Origin: Alishewanella tabrizica
Lineage (GTDB): Bacteria; Pseudomonadota; Gammaproteobacteria; Enterobacterales; Alteromonadaceae
DNA: 64,000 nucleotides
Direction of reading: 5' to 3'
NCBI RefSeq assembly: GCF_014652375.1
Contig: NZ_BMYR01000002.1
Coordinates: forward strand, 352,164 to 416,163
Of the stretch, positions 1 to 9,307 are shown piece after piece. A model generated the notes under the pieces. It ran no database searches. It had not been told where the DNA came from and saw nothing but the letters and a program-made list of their open reading frames with translations. The first letter of the stretch is position 1, and each line of letters starts with the position of its first letter. The position numbers and the translations under genes were made by a program.

Positions 1-681
1 ATAGGCACGCGTCATTGCAAGCTGCCCGATGGCGGCTAAAATACCCATGCCAAAAAAAGCCAGCCATACCGCCCCATTTAAGGGCTGCCAGTAAAAAGGA
101 ACTGGAATAGCCGATAAGATAGCCGTGAGCAGTGAGAAGTAAAAAACAATGCGGACAGCGGGTTCAGTATCAGACATATAGCGAATAGTGGTTTTGGTGA
201 CCGCCACCAAAACGGCAGAAAATAGGGCAACAACCAATACCGCATTGAGGGTTGCATCAGGTGTGGGTAGTGCCAATACCACGCCGACAAAGCCTAATAG
301 TATGCCAAATAGGGTTAAACGTGACGGCCGTTCTTTTAGCCAGAAACGCGCAATAATAGGCACCACAAAGGGCGATAGCAGCAATACCAACATGCCTTGG
401 GCAAGGGGTAAGCGTGCTAACACGTAGAAGAAACAATACATAGAAATAATACCGGTTAAAGCCCGGCTAAGGTGTAAGTACCAACGCTGTGTTTTTAATA
501 ACTTAAAGCCATGTTGGTATAAAAACGGCAACATCAGTAGTAATGCAAAAAAGTTACGAAAAAAGACCACCTGCACTTCACTGGCCGTTTCGCTGGTAAA
601 CTTTACAATTGCGCCAATACCCGCAAAGCAGGCTTCGGCGAGTAACAGAAGTAGGGCACCTTTAAGCAGGTGAGGAGCCAT
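1..681 (-). CDS. DMT-family (EamA) membrane exporter, C-terminus cut by window edge
   Basis: The reading frame opens with ATG at 679-681 (MAPHLLKGALLLLL) and stays open for 227 codons to the left edge, so the C-terminal part is missing. The protein is almost entirely hydrophobic, with about seven visible membrane segments. The order is that of the first EamA repeat followed by the start of the second: an early segment with an FAGIGAIVKF stretch, a VVFFRNFFALLL segment, then SRALTGIISMYCFFYVLARL, which resembles the conserved middle of drug/metabolite transporters. Such proteins export small metabolites across the inner membrane; the substrate cannot be told. It lies about 100 bases downstream of the large sensor gene on the same strand and may be separately transcribed. 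A general permease label is safe; a specific name is not. Confidence 0.8.
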   Translation of the reverse strand, partial: MAPHLLKGALLLLLAEACFAGIGAIVKFTSETASEVQVVFFRNFFALLLMLPFLYQHGFKLLKTQRWYLHLSRALTGIISMYCFFYVLARLPLAQGMLVLLLSPFVVPIIARFWLKERPSRLTLFGILLGFVGVVLALPTPDATLNAVLVVALFSAVLVAVTKTTIRYMSDTEPAVRIVFYFSLLTAILSAIPVPFYWQPLNGAVWLAFFGMGILAAIGQLAMTRAY

Positions 682-777
682 AACAATTATTCCAAATACA
701 ACAATGCTGATGCGCGTAATCGAGCGCGCGCAATTATGCCTGTTCTCTGTGAAGAAAGCGCGGTTGTTGTTACGTCG

Positions 778-3700
778 TTAGGAGGTCGGCGGATTCACGG
801 CAAACTGTTCCGTACCCAGTAGGGCGAGTAACTGCGCTGCAGGTAGGGGCCTACTAAATAAGAAGCCTTGAATTAAAAAACAGCTACGTTTATTGAAGAA
901 AGCTAATTGCTGCTCGGTTTCTACCCCTTCAGCGACACAATATAAACCTAAGCTATTTGCCATACTTAACATGGCTTCGATAATGGTCTCATCATTATGA
1001 TCAATACCGATATCCTGCACAAAACTACGATCAATTTTTATCGCATCTAAGGGCAGCTCTTTCAAATATTTGAGTGAGGAGTAGCCCGTGCCAAAGTCAT
1101 CCAGTGCCAGTTTAATCCCCGAATCACTCAATGATTGCATGGTATGCACTGCACTTTGCTGATCGCGCATCAGAGCACTCTCGGTGATTTCAAAGCGTAA
1201 ACAAGGACAAGGCAGCTGATATTTTTTGAGTAAGGCCAGCACGGTTTCTGCCAGAGCGGGTTGCTCTAAATGTTGGGTTGAAAGATTCACCGATACGTAA
1301 AGTTCATAACCGGCAGCACGCCAGCGCGCAACATCGGCTAATGCTCGCTCCAGGAGCTGTTGTGTCATATTAACAATTAAGCGTAAATCTTCTGCCAAAG
1401 GAATAAATTCGGCAGGCGAGATCATGCCCTCTGAACTTTGCCAACGTAATAACACTTCTACCCCGACAATGCTTTGGTGTGCACTGTCTATGATCGGTTG
1501 GTAATAATTTACAAATTCTTGTTGTTGTAACGCTTTACGCAGTCGCGTTTCTCTGGCGAGTTGCATGTGCGCTTTTTCATTCATTTCTTTAATAAAGAAT
1601 TGGAAGTTATTACGACCTGCTTCTTTGGCATGATACATCGCCACATCAGCATGTTTCATTAATTCAGTCCCGTTGAGTGCGTCATCGGGATAAACGGCAA
1701 TACCAATGCTGGGCGATACGCCAACACTGTCGGAACCCAATTGCATGGGTTCACTGATCACGGTAAGCATTTTACGGGCAACATGGCTGATATTATTATT
1801 ATTTTTATAACCCTCTAACAAAATAACAAACTCATCTCCCCCTAAGCGTGCCACAGTATCACTGTCACGTAGGGTAAGTTTTAAACGCCGAGCCACTTCT
1901 TTAAGCATTAAATCGCCAATATCGTGGCCCAGAGAATCGTTAATATGCTTAAATTTATCTAAATCAATAAAACACAGCGCAAGAGAACGTTGTTGGCGTT
2001 TGGCTTGCTCAATACCATGTTGAATACGATCCATTAATAAAGCGCGGTTAGGTAACCCTGTTAATGCATCATAATTGGCTAAATAACGTAATTCGTCTTC
2101 TGCCGCTTTTTGAGCAGTGATATCCGTAAACACCAACACAAAAAAAGTCACATCTTGTTGGCCAACGGCACTGACATTAATTAATGTCGGGCGCTCACGG
2201 CCATCAGGGGTAATCACCTGTTCTTCGCCCTGCCAATGCTGTCCCGTTACCAATTCTTTGAGCAGCTTTGTGTAAAACCGTCGGCGCACGAGACTGATGC
2301 CTAAATGATGACTTCTTGGGCTATCTAAATAGGGCTCAATTCCGCCAAATGCTTGGCAAAACGAGTGGTTAGCAGCAATTACTCGTTGGCGATTGTCTAA
2401 TATGACGACCCAATCTCGGGTTTGCTGAAAGGCTTCACCAAATAAACGTGCCTTTTCTTCATTGGCTTTGGTCTCGGTAATATTGCTGTAAGTCCCCAGT
2501 ATTTTTAAGGGCGCCTGTTGTTCATCCAGTTCAGTGACCCGACCTTGATCTCGGAACCAAAGCCAACGGCCATCTTTATGACGCATGCGATAAGTAAGAT
2601 CAAACCACTGATCAGGTTGTTTCAGTAAGCGCTGCCAATGTTGCTCAAATTCTGGCAAATCGTCAGGATGAATTAGCGAGCAATGTTGTTGCCAAGTAAT
2701 GGTGTGCATCAGTTCATTGGTGCCCAACATACGTGGTAGCCGACTTGAGACTAAGGCGTGATTATGAGCCGACCATTCAAAAACACCGCTATTTACCGAT
2801 GTTAATGCTTGCGTTAAGCGTTGCTCACTGGTTTTAACTTGTAAATGTGCTTGTTTTAACAGAAATTGTTGTTGTTGCCGCTTGCGCCAATAACTCCAAG
2901 CAATACTGCCAAGCAATAACAGGTAGCACAGATAGGCTAGCGGTGAGCGCCAAAGAGGTGGCGCAATATACAGCTGCAGTGTAGCGGGTTCACTTTCTTG
3001 CTGGGTGAGCGGATGAATTGCTACTACATTAAAGTCATAGGTTCCAGGCGGTAATTGGGGGAAAATGACTTGGCTGTCAAATTGCGCAGGATAATGATTA
3101 TTTTGTTTACCACTTAACCAAAAGCGATAAGCAATTTTATGATTATTATGAAAGCTCATGGCACTAAAACTGAGTTTTAAGCCGGTATCATTATGCGATA
3201 AAGTAAACTGCCGATTATTTAAAAAACCATGCACGGCGCGTGGTTGGCCCGCTAACACAGAAAAATCGGTGATCACCACGTTTAAATTGTCTTGGGTATG
3301 CAGTAGCTTGTCAGGCGTCACGGTCACGGCGCCGCGTATCCCGCCGAACACAATACGACCGTCTTCTAATACGGCTGCCGCGCCATCATTAAAGTCGTTA
3401 TAGGCTAAGCCATCGGCTTTACTAAAATAGTCGATTTGCAACGTTATTGGATCTAAACGTGCAAGTCCTTCTCGTGAAGAAAACCAAATAAAACCCGCGT
3501 GATCTAATCGTAAAGAAAAGACTTCATTGCTGCGTAATCGATTATCTACAGAAAAAGTATGTATTAGGTTAAAGGTATCGGTTTGAAAACCAAGTAAACC
3601 AACACCTTGCATGCCGATCCACAAGGTACCGTGTTGATCATATAGCATACTTGTAGCATAGCGATTGAGCTGTGGGAGATAGTCTGCATGTTGATACAGT

Positions 3701-5277
3701 AGTGTTAAGTCACCGTTATTCGGTTCAAAGCGCCACAATTGATCTGCTGCACTGAGTAACCAGCTTTTATCCTTTAGTTGTCCTAAAATACTGCCAAAAT
3801 GTAAATTAGGGAGGTGCTGGTTTAATGGCGCTATAGGGGATATCTGACCGCTTGAGGGCTCATAGCGGTAAAAGTGCTTTTGTTGTTTGATAATCAGCGT
3901 ACCACGCTCGGTATCAAAGTATTGTGCTCGTGCTTCTGGACCAAGCAGTGCTGCCGTTGCAGCATCTTGCGTTATGGGTAAAACGAGTTCTTTCTTATTT
4001 AAATCAAAAGCATGAATGCCTGTAATTGTCGTAAGCCAGAGGATGTTATTCGGTGCTGCAACCACATGGCTGATATTACCAGCATGCCACATTTGATTGG
4101 GCTGACTATTGACTAAAAATGTACTTATCGTTTGCTCGGTTAAATCTACACGGTTTAAGCCATTAGTGGTTGCTAACCACAGTGCCCGATCATCAGGCCA
4201 AATATGGGTAATATTATTACTACTTAATTCGTTAGGCTGCTTTGTTAATTGTTGAAAGGCTTGGCTTTTAGGATGCCAATAAAACGCGCCTTCTGAACGG
4301 TTTGCTAACCATATTCCCCCGTTAGTATCGTGGTTAAAATCAACAATAGTGTGGTCCAATAACATAGGATTATCACGAAAACTAAGGATCTCCTCTGTTT
4401 GCCCGTTAGCGTTTAGGTGATAGAGCCCGATATCGGTGGCCGCATGTAATTGATCAGCAACCGTTGCCAAATGCCAGATGTTACGTTCTGCCAGTACGTG
4501 TTTAGGTGCATACGACTGCCCTTGTTCGAGGTAGGCTTGTATTCCTGCAACCGGCATTTTAAATAGGCCCGATACCGTGCCAACGTACAAATATTCATTA
4601 TCAAGAAACAGCGACTTGGTATGGAGTTGATCAGGCGTGGGCTGATTAATAGAGTGAGGTAAATGGGGAAGATACTGATGTTTACCGTTTTGCATATTGT
4701 AATGAATAACACCGTTAAAAGTGGCAATAAACAGGTGCTGTTGCGATAACAATAGATAGCGTATCCAACCCTTAGGATGGCCAATAGAGCTTAGATCAAA
4801 AATTTTGGTCAGCTGTCGATCTGTGATGCGAAGTTTATAAACGGCTTGATTAACGACAAACAACAAATGATCCGTATCGTACTCTATTACGGCTAAAATG
4901 GTCGATTCATATGGATGGCCTGATTCACGTGGCGCTGTAACAAACAGATCAAACCTACCTGCAGCGGCATCATACAAATATAATCCTGTATTATCTGCGC
5001 TTAACCAGAGTCGGCCTTGACTGTCTTCTAAAATATCATTGAATGAAATTTCTGATAAGCGATAATCTTTAGTATGCAATTCAATGATTTGGTTACCATC
5101 GTAGCGATTGATACCGCCTGCAGTAGCTATCCACAAAAAACCTTGCTTATCAATATGCAAATCTCGCACAGCGCCTTGTGAGAGGCCATGCTCTGGCGTC
5201 AATGGCAGCATGATCGACCTTGCATTGACTGCAAAGATACTGCAAAGCAGTAAAAGCAAAAAGCTAAGCCATCTCAC
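778..5277 (-). CDS. Membrane sensor with ligand-binding propellers, Y_Y_Y, two PAS, GGDEF and EAL domains
   Basis: A 1499-residue c-di-GMP enzyme of the inner membrane. It begins with a signal peptide (about residues 1-19). A long periplasmic region of two-component-regulator-type propeller repeats follows (about 25-690; recurring units such as FLWIATAGGINRYDG and RLWLSADNTGLYLYD), then a Y_Y_Y-like domain, one membrane segment near 778-798, two PAS domains (about 825-1065), a GGDEF domain and an EAL domain. The GGDEF motif is intact (about residue 1144) and has an RxxD-type product-inhibition site (RDSD) five residues before it. The EAL motif reads EVL (about 1271), but the later FEITESAL and DDFGTGYSS motifs are intact, so both cyclase and phosphodiesterase activity are possible. 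The start appears to be GTG at 5275-5277. Propeller plus Y_Y_Y sensors often monitor polysaccharide breakdown products; the ligand here is unknown. Confidence 0.9.
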   Translation of the reverse strand: MRWLSFLLLLLCSIFAVNARSIMLPLTPEHGLSQGAVRDLHIDKQGFLWIATAGGINRYDGNQIIELHTKDYRLSEISFNDILEDSQGRLWLSADNTGLYLYDAAAGRFDLFVTAPRESGHPYESTILAVIEYDTDHLLFVVNQAVYKLRITDRQLTKIFDLSSIGHPKGWIRYLLLSQQHLFIATFNGVIHYNMQNGKHQYLPHLPHSINQPTPDQLHTKSLFLDNEYLYVGTVSGLFKMPVAGIQAYLEQGQSYAPKHVLAERNIWHLATVADQLHAATDIGLYHLNANGQTEEILSFRDNPMLLDHTIVDFNHDTNGGIWLANRSEGAFYWHPKSQAFQQLTKQPNELSSNNITHIWPDDRALWLATTNGLNRVDLTEQTISTFLVNSQPNQMWHAGNISHVVAAPNNILWLTTITGIHAFDLNKKELVLPITQDAATAALLGPEARAQYFDTERGTLIIKQQKHFYRYEPSSGQISPIAPLNQHLPNLHFGSILGQLKDKSWLLSAADQLWRFEPNNGDLTLLYQHADYLPQLNRYATSMLYDQHGTLWIGMQGVGLLGFQTDTFNLIHTFSVDNRLRSNEVFSLRLDHAGFIWFSSREGLARLDPITLQIDYFSKADGLAYNDFNDGAAAVLEDGRIVFGGIRGAVTVTPDKLLHTQDNLNVVITDFSVLAGQPRAVHGFLNNRQFTLSHNDTGLKLSFSAMSFHNNHKIAYRFWLSGKQNNHYPAQFDSQVIFPQLPPGTYDFNVVAIHPLTQQESEPATLQLYIAPPLWRSPLAYLCYLLLLGSIAWSYWRKRQQQQFLLKQAHLQVKTSEQRLTQALTSVNSGVFEWSAHNHALVSSRLPRMLGTNELMHTITWQQHCSLIHPDDLPEFEQHWQRLLKQPDQWFDLTYRMRHKDGRWLWFRDQGRVTELDEQQAPLKILGTYSNITETKANEEKARLFGEAFQQTRDWVVILDNRQRVIAANHSFCQAFGGIEPYLDSPRSHHLGISLVRRRFYTKLLKELVTGQHWQGEEQVITPDGRERPTLINVSAVGQQDVTFFVLVFTDITAQKAAEDELRYLANYDALTGLPNRALLMDRIQHGIEQAKRQQRSLALCFIDLDKFKHINDSLGHDIGDLMLKEVARRLKLTLRDSDTVARLGGDEFVILLEGYKNNNNISHVARKMLTVISEPMQLGSDSVGVSPSIGIAVYPDDALNGTELMKHADVAMYHAKEAGRNNFQFFIKEMNEKAHMQLARETRLRKALQQQEFVNYYQPIIDSAHQSIVGVEVLLRWQSSEGMISPAEFIPLAEDLRLIVNMTQQLLERALADVARWRAAGYELYVSVNLSTQHLEQPALAETVLALLKKYQLPCPCLRFEITESALMRDQQSAVHTMQSLSDSGIKLALDDFGTGYSSLKYLKELPLDAIKIDRSFVQDIGIDHNDETIIEAMLSMANSLGLYCVAEGVETEQQLAFFNKRSCFLIQGFLFSRPLPAAQLLALLGTEQFAVNPPTS

Positions 5278-5384
5278 CGGGGAATAAACCTATTTTTTTA
5301 TTTTAAATAACGCTGTGCAACATATAACGAGCAAGCTGCTTTTGTCTAGTGGCGATGATTTTATTAGCAAAAGTGCATGAATAA

Positions 5385-6335
5385 CTATTGGCTAAATAAA
5401 CTGACAGCAACCAGTGCAGAAAGTAGAAGTAAAATAAGCGTAAACTGATGTTGTTGAAGACGTAATAGCCGATTTAAATCGGCTAAATTGGGTTCGTTTG
5501 TTTGCTGTAATCGGATACGTCTTACCAACTGCTGTTGGTAATAAAGCGGACCGACCAAACTCACGTGTAGCGTGCGACTGACATGTTGTAAAAGCCATAA
5601 TTTTGTCAGGGGCAATGGCTGCCCTTCAGAGGGAGCAGGAAGCGGGGCGGCGGTGTGTGTTTTCAGGCTTTGTAAACGGTATAACAGGGCGCTGAGGCTA
5701 TAAGGTATTGCACATAAGAGCGCATGTAAACGACATGCCGCTTGTCCAAAATATTGATAAGTCGTTAACTTTACAGACCATTGTTGGCTGGCAATTTGGC
5801 AAAGCCGATAGCAAAGTAATCCCATGGCACCGGCGATGAGGTACCAAAATACCATTGCTATAATGTGTTGGCTAAATCTTAAGGTGAGGCTTTCAATTAT
5901 TGCTTTAATCAAACCCAGTTGACTAAGCGGTTTGGTATCGCGTAAAAGCAAAAGTCGGGCTTGGGTGCGCGCCAAACTGAGTAAGGATTTATCTAGGTTT
6001 TGCCCGATACGCTGCGCCTGTGCTTGGTAAAGCTGCCAATTACTACAACATAATAAGACGATGGCATCAATTAATAGCGACCAACTGGCTAAAAGGTAGG
6101 TGCAGGCCAACAGGATCATCGGCAAACCCACCGCTAAAAGCAGTGCCATGACACCGGAAGTGTGTTGTTGCATCGTTGTTCGAGATAAGTTTAGATGCAC
6201 TTTTGCCGCTAAAGCCTGACAAAACAACGCAAAAAAACTCAGGGGATGATACGCCAATGGAATAGGAATAATGCGACCACATAGCATTGCTGCAATAAGC
6301 AGCAATGCTGATAACGAAAAATCAGAAAACACCAT
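5385..6335 (-). CDS. CbiB/CobD-like membrane protein, degenerate
   Basis: A 316-residue inner-membrane protein that resembles adenosylcobinamide-phosphate synthase (CbiB/CobD), which joins aminopropanol phosphate to the corrin in cobalamin synthesis. Features shared with the family are the N-terminal hydrophobic region followed by a YHPLSFF stretch (family HP motif), the middle LRDTKPLSQLGLIKAIIESL segment, and the following FWYLIAGAMGLLCYRLCQ segment. In typical CbiB the helix after the LRDT stretch continues into an ENxSDG motif; here it reads LTLRFSQHI, so that conserved patch is lost. The gene follows mtnN by eight bases on the same strand, so they are probably cotranscribed. No other cobalamin-synthesis gene is seen in the window. 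It could be a repurposed or decaying paralogue. Confidence 0.65.
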   Translation of the reverse strand: MVFSDFSLSALLLIAAMLCGRIIPIPLAYHPLSFFALFCQALAAKVHLNLSRTTMQQHTSGVMALLLAVGLPMILLACTYLLASWSLLIDAIVLLCCSNWQLYQAQAQRIGQNLDKSLLSLARTQARLLLLRDTKPLSQLGLIKAIIESLTLRFSQHIIAMVFWYLIAGAMGLLCYRLCQIASQQWSVKLTTYQYFGQAACRLHALLCAIPYSLSALLYRLQSLKTHTAAPLPAPSEGQPLPLTKLWLLQHVSRTLHVSLVGPLYYQQQLVRRIRLQQTNEPNLADLNRLLRLQQHQFTLILLLLSALVAVSLFSQ

Positions 6336-6343
6336 GGCGTCGC

Positions 6344-7054
6344 TTATAAATTAAGCTCCGCAATGGCACCTAATAATTCGACGACCATCGCCGAGCTATT
6401 TTTTGAAGCCACAGCAAGGTAGGCTTCAAAGGATTCTGGCGATTCTTTACCCGCAATATCACTTAAACTGCGGATCACGACAAAAGGCGTGTTAAGCATG
6501 TGGCAGCTTTGGGCAATTGCTGCGCCTTCCATTTCTACGGCAAGCATTGTGGGGAATTGTTGCCGAGTAAGGGCGATGCGAGCAGGATCACACATAAAAC
6601 TATCGCCCGTGGCGATGAGCCCTTTTTTGGTTTTGCAATAGCCTAAAGCGGCAATACTTTGCTCGGCAGCCGCTATCAAAGCGGGGTGGGCAAGATACGC
6701 CGCTGGCATTTGAGGAACTTGGCCAAGTTCGTAGCCAAAAGCGGTTACATCAACATCATGATGTCTCACTTCAGTACTAATGACGACATCGCCAACATTA
6801 AGTTCCGGATCAAAACCACCTGCCGAACCGGTATTTATTACGCAATCAGGTTTAAATTGAGTAATCATTAACGTTGTAGCGACAGCTGATGCGACTTTAC
6901 CAATTCCTGACTGAACCACGACAACATTTTTACCGGCTAAGGTGCCAAGATAAAAAACAAAGCCTCCCAGCTGTTCAGTGCGGCTTTGTTGTAATTGTTG
7001 TTTCAAGAGCGCGATCTCCGGTTCCATCGCGCCAATAATACCGATAAGTTGCAT
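6344..7054 (-). CDS. mtnN: 5'-methylthioadenosine/S-adenosylhomocysteine nucleosidase
   Basis: A 236-residue cytoplasmic enzyme that cleaves adenine from methylthioadenosine, S-adenosylhomocysteine and 5'-deoxyadenosine, feeding methionine salvage and making the precursor of autoinducer-2. The N-terminus MQLIGIIGAMEPEIALL is the family signature with the catalytic glutamate (E13, one residue shifted from E. coli). The VINTGSAGGF loop, the VSTEVRHHDVDVTAFGYELG segment (in ISTEVRHHDV form), the VEMEGAAIAQ ribose-binding motif and the RSLSDIAG motif with the catalytic aspartate are all present. Length matches the family (about 230). An SD-like GAGG lies shortly before the ATG. It forms a short operon with the downstream CbiB-like gene. 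Confidence 0.96.
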   Translation of the reverse strand: MQLIGIIGAMEPEIALLKQQLQQSRTEQLGGFVFYLGTLAGKNVVVVQSGIGKVASAVATTLMITQFKPDCVINTGSAGGFDPELNVGDVVISTEVRHHDVDVTAFGYELGQVPQMPAAYLAHPALIAAAEQSIAALGYCKTKKGLIATGDSFMCDPARIALTRQQFPTMLAVEMEGAAIAQSCHMLNTPFVVIRSLSDIAGKESPESFEAYLAVASKNSSAMVVELLGAIAELNL

Positions 7055-7170
7055 GAGCCAGCCTCAACGAATGTCGTTAAATAAGTTTAAAACAAGATTA
7101 TATACGTAATTACACTGCACGAGAATCCGTAACCGAGGCTAGTTTAGTGCTAAAGCATAAATAACAGTGA

Positions 7171-7200
7171 AGCAGGCAAGCCATCTATCAGCTGGCCTGC
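7171..7200 (-). terminator. Possible stem-loop after the pirin gene
   Basis: Imperfect inverted repeat (CAGGCAAGCC paired with GGCCTGCC, short loop) directly after the pirin stop on its transcribed side. There is no clear U run, so termination is uncertain. Confidence 0.3.
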
Positions 7201-7208
7201 CTACTGCA

Positions 7209-8090
7209 TTATTGATGCAAATTAATGGTGGCTGCAGCGTGTCCTGACGTTAATTTGCCTTGCTGATAATCGCGAATAGCTTGCTCAATTTCTGTCATGC
7301 TGTTCATCACAAAGGGACCATATTGGACGATTGGCTCACGGATGGGTTTTGCTGCCAATACCAGAAATTTAGCTGCGTGGTGGGCAAACACGGTTACGGT
7401 TCCTTCCGTGGTAAGAACCGCCGCATGGTGCTCAGCGATATGCGAGCTTGCATCAGAACCTAATTGTACTGAACCTTCATAGGGGTAAAGTAACGCATTA
7501 TGACCATCCGTAATGGGAAACGTGATCTGGCTGCCTGCGGCCAGATGGATATCAAAATACAGCGGCTCAGTGCTTAATCCTTGGATTGGGCCAGCCCATT
7601 GCTGCTGCTGATAATGAAATACCCCTGCGATCACTTTAACACTGATACCTTGTGCCGGTGTTGCCACTGGGATTTGTGCCGGTGTGATGTCAACATAAGC
7701 AGCCGCTTTCATTTTTTCCGCCGCAGGGAGATTTAACCAAAGCTGAAATCCACGCATTAAGCCTGATTCTTGTTGTGGCATCTCTGAGTGAATAATACCC
7801 CGTCCCGCCGTCATCCATTGTACTCCACCGCTGGTTAGATGACCTTTGTTACCCAAATGGTCTTCGTGCAACATGTGGCCATCCAGCATGTAGGTTACGG
7901 TTTCAAATCCTCGGTGTGGGTGAGCCGGAAAACCTGCGATGTAATCGTTGGCTTGCTCTGATCCAAAACAATCCAACATCAGGAAGGGATCCAGTCGGAT
8001 TTGCGGTGATTGCCCTAAACTTCGTTTGATTTTTACACCTGCGCCATCAGAGACAGTTATCGCCGGTATGAGCTGTTTTAATGAACGCAT
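7209..8090 (-). CDS. Pirin family protein (bicupin)
   Basis: A 293-residue pirin. The family are two-cupin-fold, iron-binding proteins; some bacterial members have quercetin 2,3-dioxygenase activity and others act as redox-linked regulators. The N-terminal cupin holds the metal-binding pattern AHPHRGFETVTY, then MLHEDHLG and GRGIIHSEMP, giving the expected three histidines and one glutamate. A C-terminal cupin of lower conservation follows. I choose ATG at 8088-8090 (MRSLKQ) because a strong GGGAGG sits just upstream; the longer frame would start from a TTG that overlaps this ribosome site. The gene is transcribed alone, divergent from the barrel protein at 8277. Confidence 0.92.
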   Translation of the reverse strand: MRSLKQLIPAITVSDGAGVKIKRSLGQSPQIRLDPFLMLDCFGSEQANDYIAGFPAHPHRGFETVTYMLDGHMLHEDHLGNKGHLTSGGVQWMTAGRGIIHSEMPQQESGLMRGFQLWLNLPAAEKMKAAAYVDITPAQIPVATPAQGISVKVIAGVFHYQQQQWAGPIQGLSTEPLYFDIHLAAGSQITFPITDGHNALLYPYEGSVQLGSDASSHIAEHHAAVLTTEGTVTVFAHHAAKFLVLAAKPIREPIVQYGPFVMNSMTEIEQAIRDYQQGKLTSGHAAATINLHQ

Positions 8091-8276
8091 AGAACCTCCC
8101 AAGAGTAATTACAGATATTAAAGCTGAAAAATGCTGACAGATAAATGGCAAAATACCCATACTACTCTTCGATATATTAGAAAGGTATGCGGGTTCAGTG
8201 ACTGTTAAGGCGCATCTAATAGAATGACGACATTGATTAAACGCCTTGTCTTGTGGCGAACCCCATGGAGAGTGTT

Positions 8277-8813
8277 ATGAAAAAAATATTAATTGCATCA
8301 ATCGCTGCGGCGTCTTTGTTCAGTGCAATGAGTCATGCCGATATTCGCTGGAACACTATTGGCGCTGGTTACAGCGATGCTGCGGGGGATGGCCCCTATA
8401 TTGAAGGTTCATATTTATTGAGCCCCAGCTTTGTATTGCATGCTGATTATAGTCGTCAATCTGTGGGCCGAGCAGATTTTAATGTGCTTGATGTTGGCAT
8501 AAATTATTTGACGAATTTTAAATTGGATTTTGCCCCGCGTAGCCAAACTTACCTCACGGTTGGGATTGACAGTATTTCTGGTGATGCTGACGAGAGTGGT
8601 ATCTATGTTGGTGCCGGCGTTAAGCATCCATTAACGCCTGAAGTCGAGTTGTACACACAAGCAACGTATCATAGCATCGCTGATAATTATGGCAGTTTAG
8701 CTGGGGGAATTGCCTATTTTGTTAGTCCAGATTGGGCGATTCGCAGTAGCATTGCGTTAAACAGCGGAGAGACTAAAAATGAATTTCGTTTTGGTGTAAC
8801 GTACCAGTTTTAA
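8277..8813 (+). CDS. Small outer-membrane beta-barrel protein, unknown function
   Basis: A 178-residue protein starting at ATG 8277 after a GGAG-type ribosome site. It has a clear Sec signal peptide (MKKILIASIAAASLF... cut after SHA, about residue 21). The mature part is a series of alternating, aromatic-ended strands (for example FVLHADYSRQSV, VELYTQATYH, WAIRSSIALNS) and ends in FRFGVTYQF, with the terminal phenylalanine expected of an outer-membrane barrel recognised by the Bam complex. About eight strands would fit this size, similar to OmpX/OmpW-size barrels, but I do not recognise the family. It stands alone between pirin and hopJ genes, both of unrelated function. Confidence 0.8.
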   Translation: MKKILIASIAAASLFSAMSHADIRWNTIGAGYSDAAGDGPYIEGSYLLSPSFVLHADYSRQSVGRADFNVLDVGINYLTNFKLDFAPRSQTYLTVGIDSISGDADESGIYVGAGVKHPLTPEVELYTQATYHSIADNYGSLAGGIAYFVSPDWAIRSSIALNSGETKNEFRFGVTYQF

Positions 8814-8893
8814 ATAGGCGTTGCAGTTGCCTTCAGCAACTCTTATCATTGAAAAAATGACAAAGGATACGTTTTGCTAGGAGTGACAATCGC

Positions 8894-9238
8894 ATGTTGG
8901 ACGATTTTTTTATTCAGCTAAGTACTGAGCCGGATTCGATTAATTTTGCGCAAACCATCGCGGTAATTGATGAACATTATCATTTTACACCGGTTGCTTT
9001 TCAAAATGGCGAGCAGCAGAACGCTGCGGGTGAAAACAGCGGCTCCTGCAAAGTGTTTGCGTTCGGATTGATGCATCAATTGTCTGCCCCGCAAACCTTA
9101 CAGTTGTTTGGTGAGTATTATCGTCAGGTAATGGATACCCCTAACGGTACGGATCATCAAAATATTCGCAATTTCTTACGTACAGGTTGGCATGGTGTGG
9201 TGTTTAGTGCACCCGCGCTACAGTTAAAATCAGGTTAA
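8894..9238 (+). CDS. HopJ family protein
   Basis: A 114-residue protein matching the HopJ family, named after a Pseudomonas type III effector but widespread in non-pathogens as a small cytoplasmic protein of unknown role. Visible family features are the start MLDDFFIQLSTEPD, the IAVIDEHYHFTPVAFQNG segment, the GENSGSCKVFAFG segment, and FLRTGWHGVVF near the end. Full length for the family. It follows the barrel-protein gene by 80 bases and ends at a strong hairpin shared with the next, convergent gene. Nothing here suggests a secretion system, so an effector role is unlikely. Confidence 0.9.
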   Translation: MLDDFFIQLSTEPDSINFAQTIAVIDEHYHFTPVAFQNGEQQNAAGENSGSCKVFAFGLMHQLSAPQTLQLFGEYYRQVMDTPNGTDHQNIRNFLRTGWHGVVFSAPALQLKSG

Positions 9239-9262
9239 GAACTTGTCCAGTAGATAGCTAAA

Positions 9263-9294
9263 AAATAAGGCCAGTTAGCACTGGCCTTATTTAT
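9263..9294. terminator. Bidirectional terminator between hopJ and yjfB-like genes
   Basis: Perfect hairpin AATAAGGCCAGT / ACTGGCCTTATT with a TAGC loop. A-rich on one side and T-rich on the other, so it can end transcription from both convergent genes. Confidence 0.85.
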
Positions 9295-9307
9295 TTTACA
9301 TGATGCG

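Noticed and set aside
8894..9238. A type III effector, from the HopJ family name
   Set aside because: The family is widespread in bacteria without type III secretion, and no secretion genes are in the window.
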